Positions 34,065 through 43,270 are shown, counted from the first letter of the stretch. The stretch is DNA of 64,000 bases from G963720475 sp963720475 (GCA_963720475.1 OY970394.1:1922001-1986000), one strand, 5' to 3'. Notes: generated by a model not told the origin, from the letters alone. Program-made: numbers and translations.

Positions 34065-34498
34065 CCGGCCACCGCCTCCTCCAGGCCGTCGAGCGCGGCG
34101 TCGAGCTGGCGGCCCGTGGCCCGGCGGATCATGAATGCCCCGAGGCGCGAGAGCCCGCGCAGGCGCTGGTTGGACATCAGGCGCACGCGGGTCCCCCCGT
34201 TTTCGGGGTCGAGCGCGATCTCGGTCTCCGATGACGACATGATCCGCTCGAATGGTGACGCGTCAAGCTCCTGGCGCCAGACCAGGCGCCGCGGCTCGTC
34301 GGCGCTCACACGCGTGTAGTCGGCGCGCACCGCCTTGCCGGCGCTCGTGCCGAACACCTTCGTCCAGCGGATCGCGTCGGCCTCCTCGACGCGGTCGACG
34401 GCCGGCCACCAGCGCGGCAGGTGGTGCGGGTCGGACACGACCCGCCAGATGTCCGCTGGCGTGGCCTCGATCGTGCGCGAGCGTTTCACCTTCGGCAC
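34061..34498 (-). CDS. SRPBCC (START/Bet v1-like) family protein
   Basis: 145 residues. The polyketide-cyclase/dehydrase pattern is clear: SRTIEATPADIWRVVSDPHHLPRWWP at the start (helix-grip N-terminal strand and helix, split by the Trp-Trp motif), central antiparallel strands (RRLVWRQELDASPFERIM, TEIALDPENGGTRVRLM), and a long C-terminal helix. Members bind hydrophobic ligands in a deep cavity. It overlaps the AGPS-like gene by 4 bases and follows apt by 4, so it is an operon member. Ligand unknown. Confidence 0.87.
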   Translation of the reverse strand: MPKVKRSRTIEATPADIWRVVSDPHHLPRWWPAVDRVEEADAIRWTKVFGTSAGKAVRADYTRVSADEPRRLVWRQELDASPFERIMSSSETEIALDPENGGTRVRLMSNQRLRGLSRLGAFMIRRATGRQLDAALDGLEEAVAG

Positions 34499-34502
34499 CA
34501 GC

Positions 34503-35045
34503 TCACTCGCCCTCGTACTGGATCACGCTGAACACATCGCGCGGAGCGAGCCGCTCGCGGCCGCCGAGGAACGAGAGCTCGACGAGGAACGAGCAGCCGA
34601 CAACCTCTCCCCCAGCCTGCTCGACGAGCCGGCACTTCGCCTCGGCGGTACCGCCGGTCGCCAGCAGGTCGTCGTGGACGAGCACGCGCGTGTCCGCCGC
34701 GACGGCACCCGCGTGCATCTCGAGCTCGTCCACGCCGTACTCGAGCTCGTACGAGACGGAATCCGTCGTCGCCGGCAGCTTTCCCGGCTTGCGCGCGGGG
34801 ATGAACCCGGCGCCGGCCCGTGCGGCCAGCGCCCCGCCGAGGATGAAGCCCCGCGCCTCGGCCGCGACGACGACCTCGACCCCACGCGCGCGGGCGTCCT
34901 CGGCGAGCACCTCGATCGCATGATCGAGCGCCGCCGGGTCGAGCAGAACCGGGGTGATGTCCTTGAAGACGATGCCCGGCCGCGGGAAGTCAGGTACGTC
35001 GCGGATAAGAGCGCGCAGGTCGGCCGGTGCCAGCCGCTCCGGCAT
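34503..35045 (-). CDS. apt: adenine phosphoribosyltransferase
   Basis: 180 residues. The type I PRTase fold shows DFPRPGIVFKDITPVL (about 18-33), VVAAEARGFILGGALAARAG, the flexible loop with EYGVDELEMH and the PRPP motif RVLVHDDLLATGGTAEA (about 122-138). It salvages adenine with PRPP to AMP. It sits 3 bases after the MerR regulator gene, away from the usual relA/secD context of apt in other Actinobacteria. Confidence 0.94.
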   Translation of the reverse strand: MPERLAPADLRALIRDVPDFPRPGIVFKDITPVLLDPAALDHAIEVLAEDARARGVEVVVAAEARGFILGGALAARAGAGFIPARKPGKLPATTDSVSYELEYGVDELEMHAGAVAADTRVLVHDDLLATGGTAEAKCRLVEQAGGEVVGCSFLVELSFLGGRERLAPRDVFSVIQYEGE

Positions 35046-35048
35046 CGT

Positions 35049-35825
35049 CTAGGGGACGATCTTGCGCAGGTCGCGCACCAGCAGCAGGTGCTTCAGGTGC
35101 GTTGCCAGCGACGCGAGGCTCTCGAGCTGCTCGACGGCCTCCCGCCTGCGCTGCGGGTTGCGCGAGCGAAGCGAGGGCGCCAGCAGCTGCTCGAGCAGCG
35201 CCGCTTCGCGATCGGCGGACGTGCGGAAGACCCTCAGGTTGCGGCCCGCGACGCCGAAGCGGGCCAGCTCCGCGACCGCGCGCACGATCTCGCGCTCGGT
35301 GTCGTCGTAGAGCACCTCGCCGTCGCGCTGGGTCCCCTTGATCACGCCGAAGTCCACCAGCTCGCCGACGAGTGTGCGGTCGGCGCCGGTGTCCTCGAGC
35401 ACCTCTTCGAGCCCGTACAGCGCGCCCTCCTCGCGTGGGCTCACCGCGGGCGGCCGTACCTTTCGCCCGCTCGCACGCCCACGCTTCTCGGCCGCCGGCT
35501 CCGTCTGCCCCCCGGCGAGCTCCTGGCGGATCACCCGCAGCGGGAGGAACTGGTCGCGCTGGAGGCGGAGGATGGTGCGCAGGCGCTGGACGTCGTCCGG
35601 CGAGTAGAGGCGGTAGCCGCCCGGCGTGCGGCGCGGCGAGATCAGCTCCTGGTCTTCGAGGTAGCGGAGCTTCGAGATCGAGATCTCCGGGAACTCGCGC
35701 TCGAGCTGCTTGCACACGGCGCCGATCGTGAGCGACTTCTTCCGCGGCCGCACCGGCGCGGAGCCGGCCCCGGAGCCCGCGGCCTCGGCCGAAGACTTGG
35801 CGCTTTCTGCGATCTCGGCGTTCAT
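35049..35825 (-). CDS. ftsR: MerR-family regulator, FtsR/Rv1828-like
   Basis: 258 residues. After a 30-residue low-complexity start comes a MerR winged helix (about 30-100): KKSLTIGAVCKQLEREFPEI, SKLRYLEDQELISPRRTPGG, YRLYSPDDVQRLRTILRLQR. The C-terminal part is helical and ends VRDLRKIVP. The sequence and its position directly after a GarA-like FHA gene match the Rv1827-Rv1828 pair of mycobacteria and odhI-ftsR of corynebacteria, where FtsR activates ftsZ. The start ATG overlaps the FHA stop by 4 bases. Orthology is inferred from synteny and HTH similarity. Confidence 0.82.
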   Translation of the reverse strand: MNAEIAESAKSSAEAAGSGAGSAPVRPRKKSLTIGAVCKQLEREFPEISISKLRYLEDQELISPRRTPGGYRLYSPDDVQRLRTILRLQRDQFLPLRVIRQELAGGQTEPAAEKRGRASGRKVRPPAVSPREEGALYGLEEVLEDTGADRTLVGELVDFGVIKGTQRDGEVLYDDTEREIVRAVAELARFGVAGRNLRVFRTSADREAALLEQLLAPSLRSRNPQRRREAVEQLESLASLATHLKHLLLVRDLRKIVP

Positions 35826-36283
35826 CGGTCGAGGTAGGTGAGCTTGTACTTGCCGATCTGGAGCTCGTCGCCGTCGACCAGCTGGTGGGACTCGATCCGG
35901 CGGCGGTTGACGTAGGTGCCGTTGAGCGAGCCGAGGTCGTCGATGTAGAGCCCGTCCCGACGGCGGACCAGCAAGGCGTGGTTGCGCGAGACGGTGACGT
36001 CGTCGAGGAAGACCTCCGCATCGGGCGAGCGCCCGATCGACAGCCGGTCGCCCTCGATCGCGAACGTCTCGCCCGAGCGGCCGCCGCCCGAGCGGATCAC
36101 GAGCGTCGCGCCGTCGCCGGCGACCTGCTCGAGGTCCACCGGCTGCAGCTCACCGGTCTCGCCGACCTTGTAAGCCGCGGTCTCTTCCTCGTCGCCCGGG
36201 CTCACGTCACCGAGGAACGCGCCGCACTTCTGGCAGTAGTTCGCGCCCTCGCTGTTGACGAACCCGCATTCGGGGCAATGCAT
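35822..36283 (-). CDS. garA: zinc-ribbon FHA-domain protein, GarA/OdhI-like
   Basis: 153 residues. The N-terminal zinc ribbon has two CPECG/CQKCG knuckles (MHCPECGFVNSEGANYCQKC). A linker with DEEETAAYKVGE follows, then the FHA domain (about 65-150): LSIGRSPDAEVFLDDVTVSR, NHALLVRR, LGSLNGTYVNRRRIE. The pThr-binding Arg, Ser, Asn and Asn are all present. GarA/OdhI proteins switch 2-oxoglutarate metabolism when a PknB-type kinase phosphorylates an ETTS motif. Here a single Thr follows an acidic run at the matching place, so this regulation is possible but unproven. Mycobacterial GarA lacks the zinc ribbon. Confidence 0.82.
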   Translation of the reverse strand: MHCPECGFVNSEGANYCQKCGAFLGDVSPGDEEETAAYKVGETGELQPVDLEQVAGDGATLVIRSGGGRSGETFAIEGDRLSIGRSPDAEVFLDDVTVSRNHALLVRRRDGLYIDDLGSLNGTYVNRRRIESHQLVDGDELQIGKYKLTYLDR

Positions 36284-36302
36284 CGCTCGGCCCGGGCCCG
36301 TC

Positions 36303-36560
36303 TCAGCCCTCGTCCTCCGGAACGGCCTTCCCCGCGAGGATGTCGCTGAGTTGCTGGACGTCCGCCCCCGTGATGACCGGCTCGCCGTCGGCGTGCTTCT
36401 GCCGCAGCCGGTTGACGAGCTCCGCGCGCAGGATGTCGATCTTGCCGTGCAGGATCCGGCGCTGATAGGAGACCTGCAGTTCCTGCTCGGTCAGGTCTTC
36501 GATCAGAGCCTTGAGTTCCTCGTCGGTAAGCGCACCGAGGTCCGGAAAAGTCTCGTCCAT
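36303..36560 (-). CDS. rsiG: RsiG-like c-di-GMP-binding anti-sigma factor (single-motif form)
   Basis: 85 residues, helical throughout. ELQVSYQRRILHGKID (about 27-42) fits the RsiG c-di-GMP motif E(X)3S(X)2R(X)3Q(X)3D, with His in place of Gln. Streptomyces RsiG has two copies in an antiparallel hairpin and holds sigma WhiG when bound to c-di-GMP. Deep-branching Actinobacteria have one-motif versions that work as homodimers, and this protein has one copy. The rest (LTDEELKALIEDLTEQ before, VNRLRQKHADGEP after) forms flanking helices. No WhiG-type sigma is in the window. It is first in the block leading to the FHA and MerR genes, 19 bases upstream of the former. Confidence 0.75.
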   Translation of the reverse strand: MDETFPDLGALTDEELKALIEDLTEQELQVSYQRRILHGKIDILRAELVNRLRQKHADGEPVITGADVQQLSDILAGKAVPEDEG

Positions 36561-36710
36561 GGATTTCCTTCGTCCGCGGGCCGGGGCGAGCCGAGTATAG
36601 CCCCAGCTTCAAGCCGAGCTTGAGGGTCGCCTTGCAGGGGGACGCGAAGGGCGGTGAGCCCCGGTCCCCCAAGGGGAGAATTTCCCGCGCTGGGGCGTCC
36701 TGCTGTTGCT

Positions 36711-37616
36711 ATGCAACACCTGGGTGGTACAGCGGACGAGCGGATCGCCCGACTGGCGGGCGGGAGCCACGGCGTGGTCACCCGGACCGCACTGCTCGGC
36801 GGAGGCGTAACGGCGGAGCAGATCCGGGTTCGCGTCGCGCGTGGCACCTTGATCAAGGTCTACCGAGGCGTTTACCGCGTCGGACACGCGGGAACGCTCG
36901 AATCGCGCTACCTGGCTGCGGTCCGGGCCTGCGGCGATCGCGCGTTCCTCGCTGGTCCGCCTGCGGCTCGGCTCCACCGGTTGGTGCGCGGCGCGCCGCC
37001 GCCGCCGGAAGTCGTCGCGCCCGTGAGGAGGAGGGTTCCGGGAGTGCGGGTAACGCGGTCGAGGAGCCTCGACGCGCGTGACTTCACCGTCGTTCGGGCG
37101 ATCCCGGTGACGACGGTTCCCCGGACGATCGTCGACCTCGCGGCGGTACTCGCCCTCGACGAACTGGCGCGGGTCTGTCACGAGGCCGGGGTGCTCTACC
37201 GGACCACGCCGAGGCAGGTCGAAGCGGTACTCGCTCACCGCTCGAACGCCCGCGGGGCGACCAGCCTCCGCCGCGTTATCCGCGGCGAGGTGCACGTTAC
37301 CCTCAGCAAGCTCGAGCGGGCGTTCCTCGACCTGGTGCGTGCGCATTCGCTTCCGCTGCCCGTTACGAACAAGCCCGCCGGCGGTCGCCGCATCGACTGC
37401 CGCTGGCCCGACTACCGCCTGACGGTCGAGATCGACAGCTACACGTTCCATCACTCCCGTCACGCCTGGGAACGGGACCGCTTGCGCGAGCGCGAGGCCT
37501 ACGCACGCGGCGATCAGTTTCGGCGCTACACGTGGGGCGACGTCTTCGAGCACCCGGCGATGATGCTCGCCGAGCTCCGCGAGCTACTGGGCGGTTCCCC
37601 CTCGCAGCTGCCGTAG
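36711..37616 (+). CDS. AbiEi-type winged-helix protein with DUF559/Vsr-like endonuclease domain
   Basis: 301 residues from ATG 36711 (MQHLGGTADERIARLAGGSH). The N-terminus (to about 60) resembles the AbiEi antitoxin winged helix: HGVVTRTALLGGGVTAEQIR, then VYRGVYRVGH. The C-terminus (about 215-290) has RRIDCRWPDYRLTVEIDSYT, FHHSRHAWERDRLREREAY and FRRYTWGDV, the Asp...Glu-x-Asp...His pattern of DUF559/Vsr-like PD-(D/E)XK proteins. No AbiEii-type toxin gene is adjacent, so it is an orphan of unknown role. Its 3' end overlaps convergent pgsA by 33 bases. Confidence 0.75.
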   Translation: MQHLGGTADERIARLAGGSHGVVTRTALLGGGVTAEQIRVRVARGTLIKVYRGVYRVGHAGTLESRYLAAVRACGDRAFLAGPPAARLHRLVRGAPPPPEVVAPVRRRVPGVRVTRSRSLDARDFTVVRAIPVTTVPRTIVDLAAVLALDELARVCHEAGVLYRTTPRQVEAVLAHRSNARGATSLRRVIRGEVHVTLSKLERAFLDLVRAHSLPLPVTNKPAGGRRIDCRWPDYRLTVEIDSYTFHHSRHAWERDRLREREAYARGDQFRRYTWGDVFEHPAMMLAELRELLGGSPSQLP

Positions 37617-38210
37617 CGCGGTGCGGATGTAGGCCGCCGTTGCGGCGAGGGTCATCGCCAGGCCGAGATAGAGGAACGCCTCGGCGACCCAGGTGACGGA
37701 GACCATCGACAGCCAGAGCGCGAACATCACCGGCCAGACCGCCCAGCGGCCGAGCATGTTGACCTCGAGCTCCGCCCCACGCCTCAGCGCGAGCTCGCCG
37801 AAGACGAGCATGAACAGCTCGCGCGCGACGAGCACGGCGAGCGCCCAGCGCGGCAGCAGCTCGAAGTGCCAGCAGACGGCGACGCCCGAGATCACCAGCA
37901 GGCGGTCGGTGACGGGGTCGAGCAGCGCCCCGAGGCGGCTGTACTGCCCCGTGATGCGCGCGACCATGCCGTCGAGGTAGTCGGTTCCCGCGATCACCGC
38001 GTAGAGGGCCGCGGCCGCCCCGGTCCGCCCGTCACCGGAGTTGAACGCCAGGATCAGGAACACGGGAATCCCGGCAAGGCGCAGAAAGCCGATCGCGTTG
38101 GGGATCGTCCACGGGTTGAGCGGCGCGCCGCTGAGCGTCTGCTCGGGCAGCGGGCCGGACCGGTCGAGGCCCAGCAGGCGGCGCTTGGTCAGCCCGCCGC
38201 GCTCCGGCAC
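37584..38210 (-). CDS. pgsA: CDP-alcohol phosphatidyltransferase (PgsA-like)
   Basis: 208 residues from GTG 38210. The family motif DG(x)2AR(x)8G(x)3D(x)3D is exact: DGMVARITGQYSRLGALLD followed by PVTDR (about 83-107). Five or six membrane helices surround it (e.g. FLRLAGIPVFLILAF). PgsA makes phosphatidylglycerol phosphate from CDP-diacylglycerol and glycerol-3-phosphate. Cardiolipin or inositol-phosphate synthases share the motif, so the head group is not certain. The GTG lies one base beyond the proS stop, suggesting coupling with proS. Confidence 0.87.
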   Translation of the reverse strand: MPERGGLTKRRLLGLDRSGPLPEQTLSGAPLNPWTIPNAIGFLRLAGIPVFLILAFNSGDGRTGAAAALYAVIAGTDYLDGMVARITGQYSRLGALLDPVTDRLLVISGVAVCWHFELLPRWALAVLVARELFMLVFGELALRRGAELEVNMLGRWAVWPVMFALWLSMVSVTWVAEAFLYLGLAMTLAATAAYIRTALRQLRGGTAQ

Positions 38211-38211
38211 G

Positions 38212-39699
<1,488 letters not shown>

Positions 39700-39709
39700 C
39701 GGCCGAAGC

Positions 39710-40837
39710 CTACGGCGCGGCGGCCGCGTAAAGCGCCTCGCGGCCGACCTCGGCCGGGCGCGTATGGCCTGTGAGCGCGAGCGTGAGGTCGAGCTCGGCC
39801 AGCAGCATGCGGATCACGGCCTCGACGCCCTCCTCGCCGCCGAGCGCGAGGCCCCAGAGGTAAGGCCGCCCCATCAGGACCGCGTCCGCCCCGAGCGCCA
39901 GTGCCTTCACCACGTCGGCACCGCCGCGCACGCCGCTGTCGAGCAGCAGCGCCATGTCGTCGCCGACCGCGTCGGCGATCGGCACGAGCGCGTCGAGCGA
40001 GGGGATCGCGCCGTCCACCTGGCGCCCGCCGTGGTTGGACACGACGATGCCGTCGACGCCGCGTTCGCGTGCCTCGCGCGCATCGTCGGGATGGAGGATG
40101 CCCTTGAGCACGACCGGCAGCTCCGTCATTGCGCGCAGGCGCTCGACCTGCTCCCAGGTCAGGCCCGGATGCGGGAAGAGCTCGAGGAAGCGGCCGATCG
40201 AAACGCCGGGATCGTCGTCGGGAGTCTTGTCCAGGCCGGCGAGGAAAACGGGGTCTTCGCTGTAGTTCGCGACGCCGATGTTGTCGAGCGCGGGCAGATA
40301 GCCCTGCTCGAGGTCGCGCGGCTTCCAGCCCGGGATCGCATTGTCGACCGTGAGGACGATCGCCCGGTAGCCCGCGCGCTCGGCGCGGGAGACCATGCTT
40401 GCCGCGAGCTCCTCGTCGTCGGGCCAGTAGAGCTGGAACCAGCGCGGCGCGTCGCTCGCTGCCTCGGCGATCTGCTCCAGCGAGTGCGACGTGACGGTGC
40501 TCGCCACCATCCCGATCCCCAGCGAGCCCGCGGCGCGTGCGGTCGCGAGCTCGCCGTCGGGATGGACGAGCGTCTGGACCCCGATCGGGGCGAGCAACAC
40601 GGGCGCCGGCAGGTCGGTCCCGAGCAGGCTGGTCGATAGGTCGCGGCGCGAGACGTCGCGCAACAGGCGCGGCACGATCCGCCAGCGCCGGAAGGCCTCG
40701 AGGTTCGCGCGCATCGTGTCCTCGCTGCCCGCGCCGCCGTAGACGTACGCCGCCGCGGAGGGCTCGAGTTCCTCCTCCGCACGGCGCTCCAGCTCACCCC
40801 AGGAGATCGGGTACGGGTGCTTCTCGCCCGCGAGCAT
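39710..40837 (-). CDS. FMN-dependent alpha-hydroxy-acid oxidase (lactate 2-monooxygenase-like)
   Basis: 375 residues from ATG 40837. The FMN alpha/beta barrel includes LLAPIGVQTLVHPDGELATA, STVTSHSLEQIAEA, WFQLYWPDDEELA, LKGILHPDDA, IVVSNHGGRQVDG (catalytic His and Arg) and LLDSGVRGGADVVKALALGA. It is closest to lactate 2-monooxygenase/L-lactate oxidase-type enzymes, which oxidise 2-hydroxy acids to 2-oxo acids. The frame continues upstream as ASEHYGDLYRSIYARG, matching the YGDYxxxIYxxGL start of lactate monooxygenases. No ATG/GTG/TTG lies in that part, only an ATC at 40891. Either a rare start codon or an error there is possible. Confidence 0.85.
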   Translation of the reverse strand: MLAGEKHPYPISWGELERRAEEELEPSAAAYVYGGAGSEDTMRANLEAFRRWRIVPRLLRDVSRRDLSTSLLGTDLPAPVLLAPIGVQTLVHPDGELATARAAGSLGIGMVASTVTSHSLEQIAEAASDAPRWFQLYWPDDEELAASMVSRAERAGYRAIVLTVDNAIPGWKPRDLEQGYLPALDNIGVANYSEDPVFLAGLDKTPDDDPGVSIGRFLELFPHPGLTWEQVERLRAMTELPVVLKGILHPDDAREARERGVDGIVVSNHGGRQVDGAIPSLDALVPIADAVGDDMALLLDSGVRGGADVVKALALGADAVLMGRPYLWGLALGGEEGVEAVIRMLLAELDLTLALTGHTRPAEVGREALYAAAAP

Positions 40838-40964
40838 CCCGCGGGCGTAGATCGAGCGGTAGAGGTCGCCGTAGTGCTCGGAGGCGCTGATCGCCCGACC
40901 CTAACGGCGCGGCTCGGTAACAATGCGTAGCCCCAACCGAGAAACCGGCGATCAAGGAGCTGAA

Positions 40965-41573
40965 ATGGCCTACGAAGTCCCGGACCTGCCATACGACTAC
41001 AACGCGCTCGAGCCTCATATCGACGAGGAAACGATGCGTATCCACCACGACAAGCACCACCAGGCCTACGTAGACAAGGCGAACGCGGCGCTCGAGGGCA
41101 CCGAGTGGGCCGACAAGGACGTCGACGAGGTGCTGCAGAACCTCGACTCGCTTCCCGCCGACAAGCAGGGCCCCGTGCGCAACAACGCCGGCGGCCACTC
41201 GAACCACAGCTTCTTCTGGCAGATCCTCGGCCCGGATGGCGGCGGCGAGCCCGGCGGGGCGCTCGGGGAGGCCATCTCCTCGACCTTCGGCGGCTTCGGC
41301 GAGTTCCAGGAGCAGTTCAAGAACGCAGGCATCGGCCAGTTCGGCTCGGGCTGGGCCTGGCTCGTCCACGACGGCTCCGGCCTGGCGATCACGAGCACTG
41401 CGAACCAGGACTCGCCGATCTCGGACGGCCAGACTCCGCTGCTCGGCGTCGACGTCTGGGAGCACGCCTACTACCTCAAGTACCAGAACAAGCGGCCCGA
41501 CTATCTCGACGCGATCTGGAACGTCGTCAACTGGGACGAGGTCTCCCGGCGGTACGACGAAGCGTCCGGCTAG
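40965..41573 (+). CDS. sodA: superoxide dismutase, Mn/Fe type
   Basis: 202 residues from ATG 40965, preceded by AAGGAG (40954-40959) at good spacing; an upstream in-frame start at 40923 is not supported. Metal ligands are visible: the His in IHHDKHHQAYVDKAN (about 27), the His in NNAGGHSNHSFFW (about 79-83), and Asp and His in LLGVDVWEHAYYLKYQNKRP (about 163 and 167). It detoxifies superoxide in the cytoplasm. The sequence alone does not settle Mn versus Fe. It is divergent from the lactate-monooxygenase-like gene with a 127-base shared region. Confidence 0.95.
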   Translation: MAYEVPDLPYDYNALEPHIDEETMRIHHDKHHQAYVDKANAALEGTEWADKDVDEVLQNLDSLPADKQGPVRNNAGGHSNHSFFWQILGPDGGGEPGGALGEAISSTFGGFGEFQEQFKNAGIGQFGSGWAWLVHDGSGLAITSTANQDSPISDGQTPLLGVDVWEHAYYLKYQNKRPDYLDAIWNVVNWDEVSRRYDEASG

Positions 41574-41650
41574 TCGTCACAATTGATCGCTCGCGTCGGC
41601 GCGCTCGTCCGCGCCGGCGCAACCGATCGGCCTCCTTGCTGTTCTAGCTG

Positions 41651-41672
41651 GAGGGGCGGTTAGGCCGCCCTC
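41651..41672. terminator. GC-rich hairpin after sodA
   Basis: GAGGGGCGG and CCGCCCTC pair as a 6-base GGGCGG/CCGCCC stem with extra G/C ends, around a 5-base loop, followed by TCTGTCC. It lies 80-100 bases after the sodA stop and only 8 bases before the glycosidase start. It could terminate sodA transcripts or form a leader structure for the glycosidase gene. Confidence 0.45.
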
Positions 41673-41679
41673 TGTCCCG

Positions 41680-43260
41680 ATGCTCGCACGACTGCGCAAA
41701 CGACGCATAGGCCTCGCATGCTGCCTCGCCGCCGCCGCGGCGAGCGCCGCCGCGTGGGCGACCCCGCAGCGGGCCGAGGCCTCACCGCTGCAGTTCTCGA
41801 TGATGCAGGACGACAACCAGCTGATCTACGGCACCGACGGCCAGCGCGAGCGGGCCTTGACGCTGATGAAGCTCCTGGGCGTGGACGCGCTGAGGGTGAC
41901 GGTGCTGTGGAACTTCCTCGCTCCGAAGACGCCGCTGTCCGACACCGCGGCCGCCGACCCGAACTCCTACCGCGGCGCTCGTTGGGACCGCTTCGACGAG
42001 CTCGTCCGGTCGGCCCACGCACGCGGCATGGAGGTCCACCTCAACCTCACAGGGCCGGGGCACAGGTGGACCCAGCAGGCCGGGAAGGAGAAGCCGATCA
42101 ATCCCGCTTTCCGCCCGAACGCGCGCGCGTACGGCAAGTTCGTCGAAGCAGTGACGAAGCGCTACTCCGGGAGGTTCGAGGACAGCGACGGCTCGACGCT
42201 CCCGCGCGTCAGCTCGTGGTCGCTCTGGAACGAGCCGAACTTCCCCAGCTGGCTTACGCCGCAGTCGGCTCCGTCGCGGCGCGTCGGCGGCAAGCAGGTC
42301 CCCGTAGCCCCCGCTCTCTACCGCGAGCTGGTCGTCTCCGGCGCGAAGGCGCTCTTGCGCACCGGCCACTCCGACGACATCGTCTCGATCGGTGAGACGG
42401 CGCCGCTCGGCTCAGCCAAGCTCCGGCCTGGCAATGCGCTGCGCCCCGCGCTGTTCATCCGCGAGTTCTTCTGCGTCGACGGTGCGATACGCCCGTACAC
42501 GGGCGAGAACGCGAAGGCACGGCGCTGCGACCGCGTCCGGAAGCTCGACGTCCTCGAGGCGTTCCCGCGGCTGACCTGGGGCCATCACCCGTACACGAAG
42601 AAGGCCTCGCCGGCCCGCCCAAGCGGGATCCGCGATGCGATCACGATGGCGAACATCGGCGCGCTGCCTAAGCTGCTCGACCGGGTCGCCGAGAGGCGCC
42701 CGTCGGCGTTCCCGACCGGCGCGCTCGTGCTGCTGACCGAGAACGGTTACGAGACCACTCCCCCGGACCCCTACGCCGGTGTGTCGCCCGGGCAGCAGGC
42801 GTCGTACAACAACGAGAGCGACTACCTCGCCTACCGCAATCCCCGCATCGGGTCGGTCACCCAGTTCCAACTCGACGACGTGCCGCCGCTGGCGCAGTTC
42901 TCCCAGGGCTCACGCCAGTTCTGGCGGACCTACCAGTCGGGGCTATTCGACCTCGGCGGTCAGCCCAAGCCGTCGGCATCGGCCTATGCTCTCCAGTTCG
43001 GGGTCCGCAAGGCTGGCGCAGTCACGGAGTTCTGGGGCCAGGTCCGCTTCACGCCGAACGGCACGACACAGACCGTCCGGCTCCAGGCCAAGCAGGGGAA
43101 CGGCTTCGCCAACGTCGGCGAGCCGGTCGCGGTCACGAACGCGAACGGCTTCTTCACCGTCCGTTTCCCGAACGTCCCGGCCGGGTCGGTTTGGCGCGTC
43201 GCGTGGACCTCGCCCGACGGCGCGGACGTTCGGTTCTCGAGGCAGACGACCGCGCCGTAG
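41680..43260 (+). CDS. secreted glycoside hydrolase, TIM-barrel (GH39/GH5-like clan A)
   Basis: 526 residues. The signal peptide IGLACCLAAAAASAAAWA cleaves near PQRAEA. The barrel starts with LRVTVLWNFLAPK. The acid/base Glu is in SSWSLWNEPNFPSWL (about 188), the clan GH-A W-N-E-P signature, and the nucleophile is probably Glu in VLLTENGYETTP (about 354). The last 90 residues form a separate beta domain (VRFTPNGTTQTVRLQAKQGN), perhaps carbohydrate binding. Exported polysaccharide degradation is the likely role; the substrate is unknown. Confidence 0.85.
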   Translation: MLARLRKRRIGLACCLAAAAASAAAWATPQRAEASPLQFSMMQDDNQLIYGTDGQRERALTLMKLLGVDALRVTVLWNFLAPKTPLSDTAAADPNSYRGARWDRFDELVRSAHARGMEVHLNLTGPGHRWTQQAGKEKPINPAFRPNARAYGKFVEAVTKRYSGRFEDSDGSTLPRVSSWSLWNEPNFPSWLTPQSAPSRRVGGKQVPVAPALYRELVVSGAKALLRTGHSDDIVSIGETAPLGSAKLRPGNALRPALFIREFFCVDGAIRPYTGENAKARRCDRVRKLDVLEAFPRLTWGHHPYTKKASPARPSGIRDAITMANIGALPKLLDRVAERRPSAFPTGALVLLTENGYETTPPDPYAGVSPGQQASYNNESDYLAYRNPRIGSVTQFQLDDVPPLAQFSQGSRQFWRTYQSGLFDLGGQPKPSASAYALQFGVRKAGAVTEFWGQVRFTPNGTTQTVRLQAKQGNGFANVGEPVAVTNANGFFTVRFPNVPAGSVWRVAWTSPDGADVRFSRQTTAP

Positions 43261-43270
43261 CCGTCTCGCG

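Noticed and set aside
36711..37616. A complete AbiE toxin-antitoxin system
   Set aside because: No nucleotidyltransferase-type AbiEii gene lies on either side; the neighbours are rsiG and pgsA.
41236..41586. Alternative frames over sodA
   Set aside because: They are Ser/Arg-rich shadow translations with no similarity; the sodA frame carries all metal ligands.
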